Source: Pseudophaeomoniella oleicola (taxonomy: Eukaryota; Ascomycota; Eurotiomycetes; Phaeomoniellales; Phaeomoniellaceae). From it: 64,000 nucleotides of DNA. The notes beneath the pieces are model-generated. The model was not told the DNA's origin. It saw only the letters and a list, made by a program, of their open reading frames with translations, and ran no database searches. Numbering within the stretch: the first letter of the stretch is position 1; each line of letters opens with the position of its first letter. This document shows positions 1-10,821 of this stretch, piece by piece. The stretch is taken from contig QWDQ01000005.1 of assembly GCA_003868215.1 (NCBI GenBank), positions 310,001-374,000 on the forward strand. Direction: 5' to 3'. Made by a program: the position numbers and the translations under genes.

Positions 1-1254
1 GGCAGGGCGGGGAACAATAGACGAAAGTGAAAAAGAATTGGTAGTTTTGAAAGATCGAGAGATCCGAGAGGAAGATGCAATTCTCTAGAATTGGTGTGTT
101 TGGTGTGCCTTAGTTGGCCACTAAGGATGGAAGAACAGCATAGTTCCGAAGCGACGGTGCCTGGACCAAGAGCGTTTAGCAATACTACGGTAGACTATTC
201 TGTTCGGTAGTGGACTTGGTTTCGGTCTAGACGCTTCTTTTCGCTTTCTCTTTTTTTTTCCCTTTTCCTATGTCCACCACGATTAAAATTGTCGAGAAAG
301 GCGTACAAGAGAGAGGGATAGGCTGATGATCAAGAGAAGTCTGGGACAATCAGTCATACTCGCTTCCTCTTATCATCGACGTAAGAGAAAAGAAGGGAGA
401 CAAGGGATGAAGATAGTACTCGACTGAGCATTGGGCTAGGTCGGGTGTCCTGTGGATAGTTAAAACAGATGGGGAACAAGGACCAAGATCATGATGATTC
501 CGCTTACGAAAACAAAAAACAGTGGACAGAAAGGCCCCCAACTTATCTTCTACCTCTACTGTAAGCACCTTGAGTGTGCCTCTGGAAATTGTCGTGTATG
601 CCGCAACCCTCCTAGTTACCTAGGTACCTAGGTAGTTTCTTTTAAGTAAATCATGTAACATACTAGACAATGAAAGCCTTGAATTGAGGATTGTGATATT
701 ATATTAGTACTCGGTATAGACTTCAAGGAAGGGAAAGCCGGGCATTGTCAAGTAATTAGCTCCATCCCTACCGGCGCTGTAGGGCCATGCGAGCATGTCG
801 CATTAGCGAAGTATTCCCGTGAAGTCAAGTTGAAGTATCGCGTTCTGTACCGCTGCAGATCACCGTCGGCTCTCGCCCCAAAACAGCCCGCGCCCAATTC
901 GGCCAAAATCCATCCCTCACCACCCTCCCGTTGCTGGTAATTTGCCTTGTCAATCACTTTGGACCTTCGTTCATTCTTCCAGTATCGACATCACGGAAGT
1001 CTTCGTGCCGCCTTAATCGAACTGCATGGTTGTCACGTCTTTGCGGTCCTAAGGTACTCGAACACGACGATCCTCAGCAGTTTCTGGCCCTTCACTTCAG
1101 CAGTCTCGACCGTCTTTCTGGACGATGCAACCGATCATCGCCATTTCAATGCGACAACGCAATTGACCGACCACTGCAGTAGATGACTGAACGCGCAGGC
1201 GCTATATCAGTCCTCGATATAGAGGCTGATCAACCGACGTTCAGCATATAAAAC
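1..1254. other. Intergenic / 5' flank of the histidine kinase gene
   Basis: No supported gene. Open frames here are short, many lack an ATG, and none resembles a known family. Visible features are a CT/T-rich tract near 236-270 and a palindromic stretch at about 616-636 built from two overlapping ACCTAGGT units. Sequence upstream of 1255 should hold the promoter and leader of the downstream kinase. Confidence 0.6.
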
Positions 1255-4200
1255 ATGCGGATACCAATACGGGAACAGCTTGCGCTGTTGGTGTTACTAT
1301 CTTCACTGATAGCACTCGCTGTGCTAGCGATCGCAACAGTAAGTCACTGCTTGAGGGCTATGCAGGTCCACGTAGCAGGAGAGGACTGACAGATCTCTTC
1401 CGGCAGTGGGTTCAAAACTACAGATTCGTGGTCAGCATTCGGTATGCCTCGAAATCTGCAAGATGTCCCCCTCCAAGATCTAATAACCTGTTGCAGACAG
1501 TCCAACCTCGCTCTCACGGCTTCCCTCAAGGCCGCTCAGTTATCGGCCAACCTCTTGTTGTATCAAACAACGGTCCAGGCGATGTCCACCCGGATTTTGA
1601 CTCAAAGTGCTTTGCAACGATACAATAGAGGTAATTACTTAATGATCAACACCACGATTGAGATATGTGTGTTTTGACCTTTTGCTAATGATTCAAAGCA
1701 GGAAACAATACTTCACAAAATTGGTCGCGCGCACAGTCTGACCTTTCGAGCGCACTGTCTACTGGAGGAGCTCGGCCGATTTTCCTCCAGGCGGTGGTGT
1801 TTCCCAGAGACGATAGTGGGTTGGCAGGCTCGTCAGCACTTCTCAATGTCACAGCAGATAACGTCTACGGCGCTGTCGAACTTCCGTACATATATCCGAA
1901 TGGTTCTCGGGCGGTCCTCGGTGACGCCGGCATTGGGTATCCTCCAACTCTATATCCGAACCTAACATACCATCCAGTCGTGGTAAACTCCACATACAAT
2001 GCTTCTCATGCGACTTACCAAGGTCACGAGATCAACACGAACGACGTTCTTGTCATTGGGCCATGGCCGTTGAATGAAACCTTCTCTTTAATGTCGATGA
2101 CAATGTCCATGAACAACAATACCTCTCGGAGTGATATAGTGGGATATATAACGGTGTTGATAGACGTACACATGTTGTACAGTGTGCTGGACTCCCCAGA
2201 GGGACTCGACACGACTGGGGAAGTTTTGATTGTTGCACCTGATACAAGCAACAATCATTTCAAGATCACACCGCACTTGGGCAATCCACGCGCGGTTAGG
2301 AGCGACATCCTTAGATTCGCTCTTCCTCCATCGAGCAACAAGACGTTAGGAAACAGGCACACTCTGCGAGCCTTCAACGGCGGTGATCCTACCCTGCCCT
2401 TCAATGGATCTTCATTTCCGACGGTGGTCGACGCACTAACAAAGGATAACAAAGCCGTCAATAATGCTGGGGCATTGATCTCAACTAATAACGAACAAGG
2501 GAAACACGTCTCGACCGGTTATGCTACAGTGAACACAAACATAGTGGACTGGGTCCTTATTTTTGAGCAGTCTCACCATGAAGTGGTAGCTCCAATTGTA
2601 GAGCTAAGGAAGATCGTCATTGGCTGTAAGTCTCGTTCTCTATCTACCCATACACTTCTGATCTGTGGTGCAGGTGTATTTGGCACTGCCGGCTTGTTAT
2701 TGATTCTGTGTTTTCCTATCGCGCACTTCGGTGTCCGACCGATTCGGCAGCTTAGGGCGGCAACGAAAAAGACAGTCGAACCGTACATACCGGAAGATGC
2801 GAGTATTCAGTACGACACGAGTTCAACTTCGAGTGGAGATCTGATCAGTGGCGACGAGGAGAACCAACGTTCTTCCTTAGCAAGAAAAGAGGGGTTCCTT
2901 TGGCTTATCCGAAAGCTGGGAGGTGGAAAGCGAAGAAGACAACGAGTTGGAGAAACGAGTAGTTCAACTCGAAGGCGCACCTTCCGCATTCCGGGCAAAG
3001 TACCGCAACGGAAGCATTGGGTCAAGGACGAGCTTACGGATTTAACGGGCACCTTCAATGAGATGTCGGATGAACTTGTTATGCAATACGAAAGGCTCGA
3101 AGAGCGGGTCAGAGAACGAACAGCGGAACTGGAACAGAGCAAGAAGGCTGCGGAAGCTGCGAACGAGAGCAAGACGCTTTTCATTGCCAATATTTCACAC
3201 GAACTGAAGACACCATTGAACGGAATCCTGGGCATGTGTGCTGTGAGCATGCAGGATACGGACTTGAAGAGAATCCGTCAATCACTTGGTGTTATCTATA
3301 AATCTGGTGACCTTCTTCTACATCTTCTCACTGATCTGCTCACATTCAGTAAGAACTCGATTGGACAACAGCTCAGTCTAGATGAGAAGGAGTTCAGGCT
3401 GAGTGACATTAGCTCCCAACTCATGTCGATTTTTGAAAAGCAAGCCAAGGACAAACAAATCAACCTGAAGGTGGTATACCAGGGTACGAACGATGCATTC
3501 GGGAAGGTCTCTGATGATTCCGAGGACAATATCTACGGCCCTTTCGGAACAGGTCGTGTGAAAGACATGTGTTTATGGGGAGATAAGAATAGGATCCTTC
3601 AGGTCCTCATCAATTTGACCAGCAACAGTCTCAAGTTCACACCTGCAGGCGGAGTTGTTGAAGCACGTGTAAGATGTGTTGGTTTGGAATTGGAAGATAC
3701 TTTCCAGACCGGGAGCCGCAAAGGCTCCTTACAGTCCAAGCAGTCTAAGCACTCGAAGCACTCGAAGCATTCGAAGCAGTCCAAGAACTCGAAGAAACGT
3801 GGACGCGGCGGTTCCGATAGATCACTTGCGAGATCTGCTGACATGTCACCTAATGGTGATATGAACGAGAAATCTTCGAAAGAGCTCAATTCTGTTAGGA
3901 TTGAAGTTGACGGTAACGCTAAGCAGATACCACAGGTCGCCGTTCGTCAACGGTCTCAATCACCACCTCCGCTGAACACGAAACAGCTCGCGTTCGAATT
4001 CGAAGTTGAAGACACCGGCCCGGGCATACCAGAAAACCAACAGCAGCGAGTCTTCGAACCTTTTGTTCAGGGAGATCTTGGTCTGAGCAAGAAGTATGGT
4101 GGTACGGGCCTTGGTCTCAGTATTTGCGCGCAGTTAGCGGGACTAATGGGTGGCGCTATCTCCCTGAAAAGCACGGTAGGTATTGGCAGTACGTTCAACA

Positions 4201-5144
4201 TGAGAATTCCCTTGCGGTGGGTGAAAGAACGCTCCAACTCTACCTCCTCATCGACCTTCCGTCTAAGTTCAAACGCCAACAGCATCGTTGGTCAATCACT
4301 CTATGACGAGCCTCGAACTCCAAAAAGAAATGATTCTTTGAGCGATGTTTCTTTACATTCGACCCATTCGAATCATGCCAGAGCGGCCGAGGCAGCCTTC
4401 GAATCTCCATCGATTGACGACCAGCAACCTAGGCTGGTTGGTTTTTCACAGCCTTTCTTTGCCGGCCCTGTCCCGGCAGAATCACCAAAGCCTAGGAAAA
4501 AGGATCTTAAACGAGCGGAAGAGGAAGCCGTCCGTGCTGGACGTAAAGTACGTGTTCTGGTGGCAGAGGACAATAAGGTCAATCAGCAAGTCGTATTACG
4601 GATGCTGAAACTTGAAGATATTTACGACGTTACGGTCGCGAAAGACGGGCAAGAAGCTCTGGATCTTGTCCGGGATTCCATGAGCAACGGAGAACGATTT
4701 GATCTTGTCTTCATGGACATTCAAATGCCAAATTTGGATGGTATCCAATCAACAAAGCGTTTACGCGAGATGGGATTCCGAGCGCCCATTGTGGCGTTGA
4801 CAGCATTCTCCGAAGAGTCAAACGTTCGAGAATGTTTATCTAGCGGTATGGATGATTTCATGCCGAAACCGATCAAGCGGCCTCAATTGAAAGCCGTCAT
4901 TAAGAAATATTGCGCCACAATACCCGAGGAGGATGATGCTGATAGGAGCCAGCCCACTGGATCACGATTCCACAAAGAGTCTGAACTTGGTTTGGCAGAA
5001 GCTTCAAGCAGCGCAAACGGTGCCACCAAGCCTAACGGCTTTACTGAAAATGGTCGAGCTCGGGAGGAAGACGAGAGGCCATCCCGTTCTCGTATAGAGC
5101 AAGGGGGTGCAGCTGACTCAGATGCGGTCAGCCCCTTGAGCTGA
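1255..5144 (+). CDS. sln1: Sln1-type hybrid histidine kinase (osmosensor, group VI)
   Basis: Plasma-membrane hybrid histidine kinase. In fungi the Sln1 class autophosphorylates on His, passes phosphate to its own receiver, then through Ypd1 to Ssk1, setting activity of the Hog1 MAPK pathway. Inferred exons: 1255-1338, 1407-1441, 1497-1630, 1702-2625, 2674-5144, giving 1215 aa. The start MRIPIREQLALLVLL is a first membrane segment characteristic of this class. An extracellular sensor of roughly 350 residues follows, then a second membrane segment, a HAMP-like stretch (VRPIRQLR, about residue 416), a coiled coil, the H-box ISHELKTPLNG (phospho-His about 568), N-box NLTSNSLKF (about 706), G1 DTGPGIP (about 839), G2 GGTGLGLS, and a C-terminal receiver with VFMDIQMP (phospho-Asp about 1074). 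All catalytic boxes look intact. The last intron (2626-2673) is 48 nt and keeps the frame. A Ser-Lys repeat lies between N and G1 boxes. Confidence 0.93.
3735..3797 (+). repeat. Coding minisatellite, seven 9-bp units (Ser-Lys-His/Gln/Asn/Lys)
   Basis: Seven tandem 9-bp units, each TCN-AAG-NNN, encode successive Ser-Lys-X triplets (X = Gln, His, His, His, Gln, Asn, Lys). They lie inside the histidine-kinase ATPase domain, in the long insertion between the N box and the G1 box. Third-position differences between units (TCC, TCT, TCG) show the array is not brand new. Confidence 0.9.
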
Positions 5145-7315
5145 TGCAATCGTCGAATATTTGTTCCATCAACACTGCCTTTTTCCTTTTACAAGCTCTT
5201 TTAATTTTAATTCGTTGCAAAGGCAACGCTTTCACGATTATCTTTACTCAGCGATGATGTGTTGGCATGACATTTCAGACCACGGAGTTCGTTCTTGGGG
5301 TATCCGCGTCTTTCTCCAGTGCTGTGAATAGGGACTCTCAAGTGTTTGTCTCACTGTTCACATCTCAGGAAGACATGGGCGTCAAACCCTCCCGAGCGCG
5401 CTTGATTGTCTGAACTTCAGCACGGAGAAGCGATTTAGCCATTGTGTTTTGCGAATCCGGGCGGCATACATGTTTCAACAGCAAAAGGATAGATGGGTTC
5501 TTTTTATATTTTGGATTTGGTTGGGACCCACGCAACACTTTATGGGAGGTATTACGGATACATATTGGAAGCATATCATTTGCACTTTCCCCGCCCTTCC
5601 CGGCTGGCAGGGCGTTCCTTGGTTTGGGGGAAAGAAAAGAAACATCAGGTGTGAGGTTCAGAAAGCACACACATACCTACCTACCTTACACATATGCATA
5701 TTTCTTTTTTTGCATTTGTTCGGATCAAAATCATGGGTCCTTGCGTTGCAGTCATCATCATACCTAAGGTTACCATGACAGGTTTATAACTATGTATGTA
5801 TGTAGTCATTCATGCAAGGGAACTGAATTGAATCTTGGACCTTCTGATCCGTATGTACTGCTGCTGTGGACCGAGTCATTCATTTACTCACTCTACTTTC
5901 ATCCCTACCTGCTATTTTTTTTGCTATTACTATCACCCCCCTCTTCCTTTTTTTGAATTCTCCCTCTTTCTTTCTTCTTTTCATATATCATACCTTAACC
6001 GCCTACTTATGTTTATGTTATGTTCCTTCGCAAATAAGTCATACAAACCAAATAGCAAAGAGAAAAAGAAATTAAGAGGGAAAGAAAGGGGGGGGGGGGA
6101 ATGGTTTGATTCTCCCTTTTTATCTTCTTTCTCTTTCTCTCTCTCTCTCTCACTCTCACATGTAAACATGTACACACAAAAAGAAGAAGACGAGAAAAAG
6201 GTAGGTAAATGATTATTTTCATTTATTATTAAGCTCCATGGACTTTCTCATCTGTCTCTTGCATAGGTATCTGTCTCTCCTATCTATCTATCCTCCCCCT
6301 CGCTCCGTTGAGACCTTTTTCGGGTGGGAAATCGGATTGAAAAGGGGAGGTAAGCTAATCAGGTAGATGTTTAATAACACCCTCTCCCTCCCTCCGCTTG
6401 AGCCCCTTCCCTCTCCCTCTTCCTTAAGACGTAACTAACTCTCCTGTAGAGTGAAAAGGGAAACCAAACTTGAGAAGAAAAAAAAAAAAGAAGGGATCCC
6501 CAAAGAACTTTTTTTTAATATAATTATGACGGAGAAACCGAATTGAATAGAATCGAAGGATCGTTAAAAATAAAATAAAAATGCGCAGACGCCAAAAAAA
6601 AAACAAAAAAAAAACCCCCCCCAAAAAAAGGAAAACCACCGGCCAACATAAAAAGAAAAAAACTTGCATAATTAAAGTCTGCGTTCGTTCCTCCTTTTTT
6701 TCCTTTCCTTTTAAAGGCCCCTTCCCATTTTGGCAAAATTTCTTTCGTCACATTATTGACAAGATCAATTCAACAATCCAAAAACCAAAAACCAAAAACC
6801 AAAAAAAAAAAAAAAAAAGGGAAACGCTTTTGTTTGTTGATCGAGACGAAGGGGGGGAAAAAAACGGGAAGTTCTTAATTCTCTGCGACGGAAAAGAGTA
6901 GAAGAGCAAAAGCAGAAAAAATAGAAAACATGAAAAATGATAAATGGAAAAATATTTGGCGAAATCAAAAGTAAGTAACATTGCAAAGCAGCTAGCTTGC
7001 CTGTCACCCTTCTCTTGTTGCAGGACTCAAATGTCAGATCTGTTAGCTGTCGATTCAAGGTCCATCTCCGGTGTATATATTCGCACGATGAGTCTTTAAA
7101 TCACTTTTAAAGGTCGGAGACGTGCTGTTGTTCCTTTTTCTGCTTGTAGCCCTGTTCGAAGCTGGATTATGTGTCTTTTTGATTCTCTCTCATTAGTCGT
7201 CGCCCATTATGTAAGTAGATTTCGACTTCCTTCATTCTATTCGTTTTGTTTTTTTTTCCCCAATGGATACGTTTTATGGTCGTTGCGTGGCACTTGTCGT
7301 CTCTTTTTTTTTTTA
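5145..7315. other. Low-complexity intergenic spacer
   Basis: Separates the converging kinase (+) and zinc-cluster (-) genes. No protein-like frame is seen. From about 5.9 to 6.9 kb it is a mosaic of homopolymers and simple repeats: T-rich stretches, an 11-12 nt G run near 6088-6099, a CT microsatellite near 6137-6152, and long A runs around 6478-6490, 6595-6630 and 6800-6818. The outer parts should contain the two 3' UTRs. Confidence 0.6.
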
Positions 7316-10300
7316 TCAGCCTTCGGAAACACCCATCCCATATGTTCCCATGAGATGCGAATGCAATCCAGGCAGGTGAGCTTGTGTGCCGGCGTTGAAA
7401 TAGCTAGGTTGTCCTCCTGTAAGCATGGGATAGAATGTCCCTGTGGTGACAGGAAGCACCTGTGGTGTTTCTTGATGATTCGGAGTTGCGAGCGGAGATA
7501 GGTAGGTTGACGGGATCTGATATTGTTGGTGTTGAGATGGGGGAAGGCCCGTGATTGACATGTGGTTCTGAGGCGGCATGGGTAATAGCTGGGACCAATT
7601 GGTGATTGGCGCTTCCATGCTTAGAGTTGTGGCTGGATCTATAGATGGGGGTTGATTGAAGCTCGAAATGTGTGACATGTTGTTGTATTGCTCTTGGGCA
7701 ATAGAATCCACTTGAGTCCTAGGGGTAAATGACTTCGAGGCTGGTTTGCTAATTGTATCCCCAGCCGCATAGCTTGCCATAACCCTCTCTTCAGGCGTCG
7801 GTAGATCACCGCCGAAAGTTTGTCGTGGTTCATTCTGGACTCTGCCTGGAGGTATAGCCGTCTCTGTCCTTGGGTCGGGCCCTCCCGTGATGTGACCCGC
7901 ATGATGTTGATAAACCATCGGAGGCTCAGACACAGATTGCGTCATTGGTATTGACGTGGGAGGGTATAGGACAGGTTCAGACACTGACTGAGCCATCGCA
8001 ACCGAAGTATTCGGCTTGTGAACCCCTGCAGCGGGGTGATCAGATGTTGGCCGATCTGCGGAAGCAGGCATTGCCGTCCGTTTTGAGCGACTCACTTCTG
8101 TTGCTAGAGGATGGATAGCACTGAGTCTGCCGAAGTCAATAGCACCCGGGATACCATAGGTTGTCGAACTGTCTCCTGATTGCGCTGGTGGCGTTGGTTC
8201 TTTCGGGCTTTCCGCCCAGAGTCTCTGCAGCTTAGCCGGAGTGAACCCCGGGCCCGTTTTCGAAGTTTTGCTGGCTTTCGAACTCACCGCTTTCTCCGTC
8301 GGAGGTTTCATACTATTTCCACTCGTCATCTTTCTGCGTTTGCATTTCGATTTCGAAGTGACTGGTTGAGGTGAAAGTGAGGCCGACTCTCTCTGTCGCT
8401 TCTGCGTTTCCACATCAACTAAAGAGCTTGGCGATGTCGAGCTGATCAGAACCGCCTGTGACATGGTGGTACTAAACTGATCATCAGTTGGTCTCAAAAT
8501 TGCCATTCCAGGCTGACTGTCATCTGGTTCAGGCTCATGCTCCCCATTATCGCCGCTGCTCTGGCCCTCGATGCGCATAATACTCCAGTCGAGCGGACTG
8601 AATCTATCTGAATCAGGATAATGATCTAGGAGCCCTGGGTCCTCCAGTAGTATCATTCCATGTCCACCTAAAACCCTCTCTCCCCCAAATGATAAAGGAA
8701 AGCATAGTCGGCCCGTTTGAGCTTCTTTGAACGATGGGGTAAGAAAAGTTCGTAGAACTTGCTGGCCTTTGACTGGAAGGCCGGGTGGCAGACCATGGCT
8801 AAGATCAGTATCACCCATGTCTTCGAATGCTGAGTACAAATCAGATATCAAGGAAATATCATCAACATTGAAGTCTCTTGTTTGTACCAAAGAAATCCCA
8901 ATTATCACAGCGGCATTGTAAGCGCATTGAAAAATTGACCAATCAATAGATGCTTCTGGAAAGTAATTGCGCAAATACCTGAATGCTTGCAAGATTGCTC
9001 GGCAGGATGTGATCACTCGTGTATAAGCCACGGAGTCATGAGACCCAGACACAGAACAATCATGTACATTATCTACCTGGGCGGCGTGCGCCCTCGGATT
9101 TTCGCTCCATCGTCTGTTCAGAAGTACAAGGTATGTATTTATTTGTACACAGAGTCTGATGGCTTGAACACCGATTGACCAATGCGGTCTGGCAAACTGG
9201 GGCTCAAGCCATTGAGGAGAGAAGCGAAGGCACGAGGGAAGCTCGAAGGAGAAGTTTGAGAGTGCTTCGGTGAATTGATCGATTTGCAAATTGGTCAGGT
9301 TGTCGGCTTCGAGAATATCACGACAAAGGGTAGTGAAGTCCGCAAGGATTGTGGATAGATCAAAAGATGCTGCGGAGTGTACATCGGAGAAGGTTGTAGG
9401 TGGATGACAGTCACCGTAGACAGATATACCCAGTGGTCGACCCAACGTGAAGCTGAACGTAGTATCAGCATGCAAAAGCCACCACCAAATCGACCGGCGC
9501 TTGTTACATTCTCGTTCATTGGGAGAGTTAGGAAGGTCTAGTGGATCTCGATGTACTATCACACATCAGTTAATTGTTTTCGAGACCGCTGCCGAACCCA
9601 CCAGGACAACTTACATCCAACTGCTTGGGCAAGCCTAATGGTAGTACCGAAAAGCGTGTATGCATCAAGAAAACGACCTGTGTTGACTAAATACCCATTG
9701 ATCAGGATCAGAGTCTCGATGGAAAGTAGTGTAGGACGATTCAAATAGCTGCTCAGACTGAGGGCGTGCATGGCGGCTGAAACTGTGTAGTAGGTTAGGA
9801 TGTTACTAGAGAGCTCTCTGGCGTTACCACTTACGGTAGATATCTGATTTACGACCACTTTGCTTTCGGTTGACCTTCTTAGAGACCTTCTTCTCGCGAT
9901 CCTGTAATAACCACGTTCCTTGGGTAACAACAGCAAACATAAAGGCTAGCATTGCAGGATACTTTTCGGCGTTGGCTTCAAGGTCCGACATAAATCGATC
10001 AATGTCCTTACCGAGCCTGTCGCTTGGTCCGAGCGGAAAGCCCAGCGACTGCAGATGATTGTCGAAAGCAGCAACACACCTAAATATCTCCTTTTTGTCT
10101 GGAAGAATACTGAGGAGAACTGTGGTTCTTTTCGTGGAGTCCCAAAAGATTGAGAAAGGATGGGCTGAGGCATCCTGATACTCCCAGGTATCTACCGCGC
10201 GTGGTGCTGGGTGGATCAGACTTATTGATTTCTGAGTCTTTGGTAGCCGTATAATCTGATCGAGTCAACAATGGTAGGATAGAGAGGAAACCTTGACGCT

Positions 10301-10821
10301 GCTTACATCTTGCGATACTTTGGCAGAAGCGTATGGATGTAGGCTACTACGACCCGAGTGGGGGATTTCGCATGAAGGAGGTTGAGTGCGTATATGGGAT
10401 AGGGGGCGACGCTGTGATGGATTTGTTTGGTCATTCTCACCGTCGTATTTGAGACTCAAAGCTTCGAATCTATCTTGCAAAGCTTGATAGTCTTTTTTCA
10501 GTGCACTCAACTGCTTGCGCAGATTACTTATTTCGGCAGTTTGCGTTACGGCATTAGCTTGTGCTTCTGGAGAATATCGGCAAGGCTCTGCCTTTCGTCT
10601 AGTGGAACAATTCTTGCACGGTATAACTCTATCGCACTAAACAAGATCACCAGAATGTGAGACTCTAGAGAAGGACTGATTGGAGGTTTGCTACGTACCT
10701 TTATCTTCCGTGCTCGGCACTGATCACAAGCCATTTTTAGTCGACGGGTGTGCTTGCGCTTCTTAGACTCATCGGCGGAGCTAAGATGCCCTTCGCTGCC
10801 ATCATCAGATGCCCGAGTCAT
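7316..10821 (-). CDS. Zn2Cys6 fungal-specific transcription factor
   Basis: Nuclear DNA-binding regulator of unknown target. Inferred exons on the minus strand: 10821-10699, 10636-10307, 10255-9835, 9782-9615, 9555-7316, giving 1093 aa. The ATG at 10821 (MTRASDDGSEG) is the first in frame. The binuclear cluster starts at about residue 32 as ACDQCRARKIK, continues after intron 1 with CDRVIPCKNC and ends at CR, matching CX2CX6C-CX2CX6C. A leucine-rich linker (LRKQLSALKKDYQAL) likely forms the dimerising coiled coil. Exons 3-5 carry a fungal_trans-type middle homology region, including LFGTTIRLAQAVGLHRDP and RRSIWWWLLHAD. The C-terminal 350 or so residues are Pro/Gln/Ser-rich and look disordered, as activation regions do. 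Intron 1 falls exactly before the third cluster Cys. I do not recognise a specific regulator, so no symbol is given. Confidence 0.88.
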
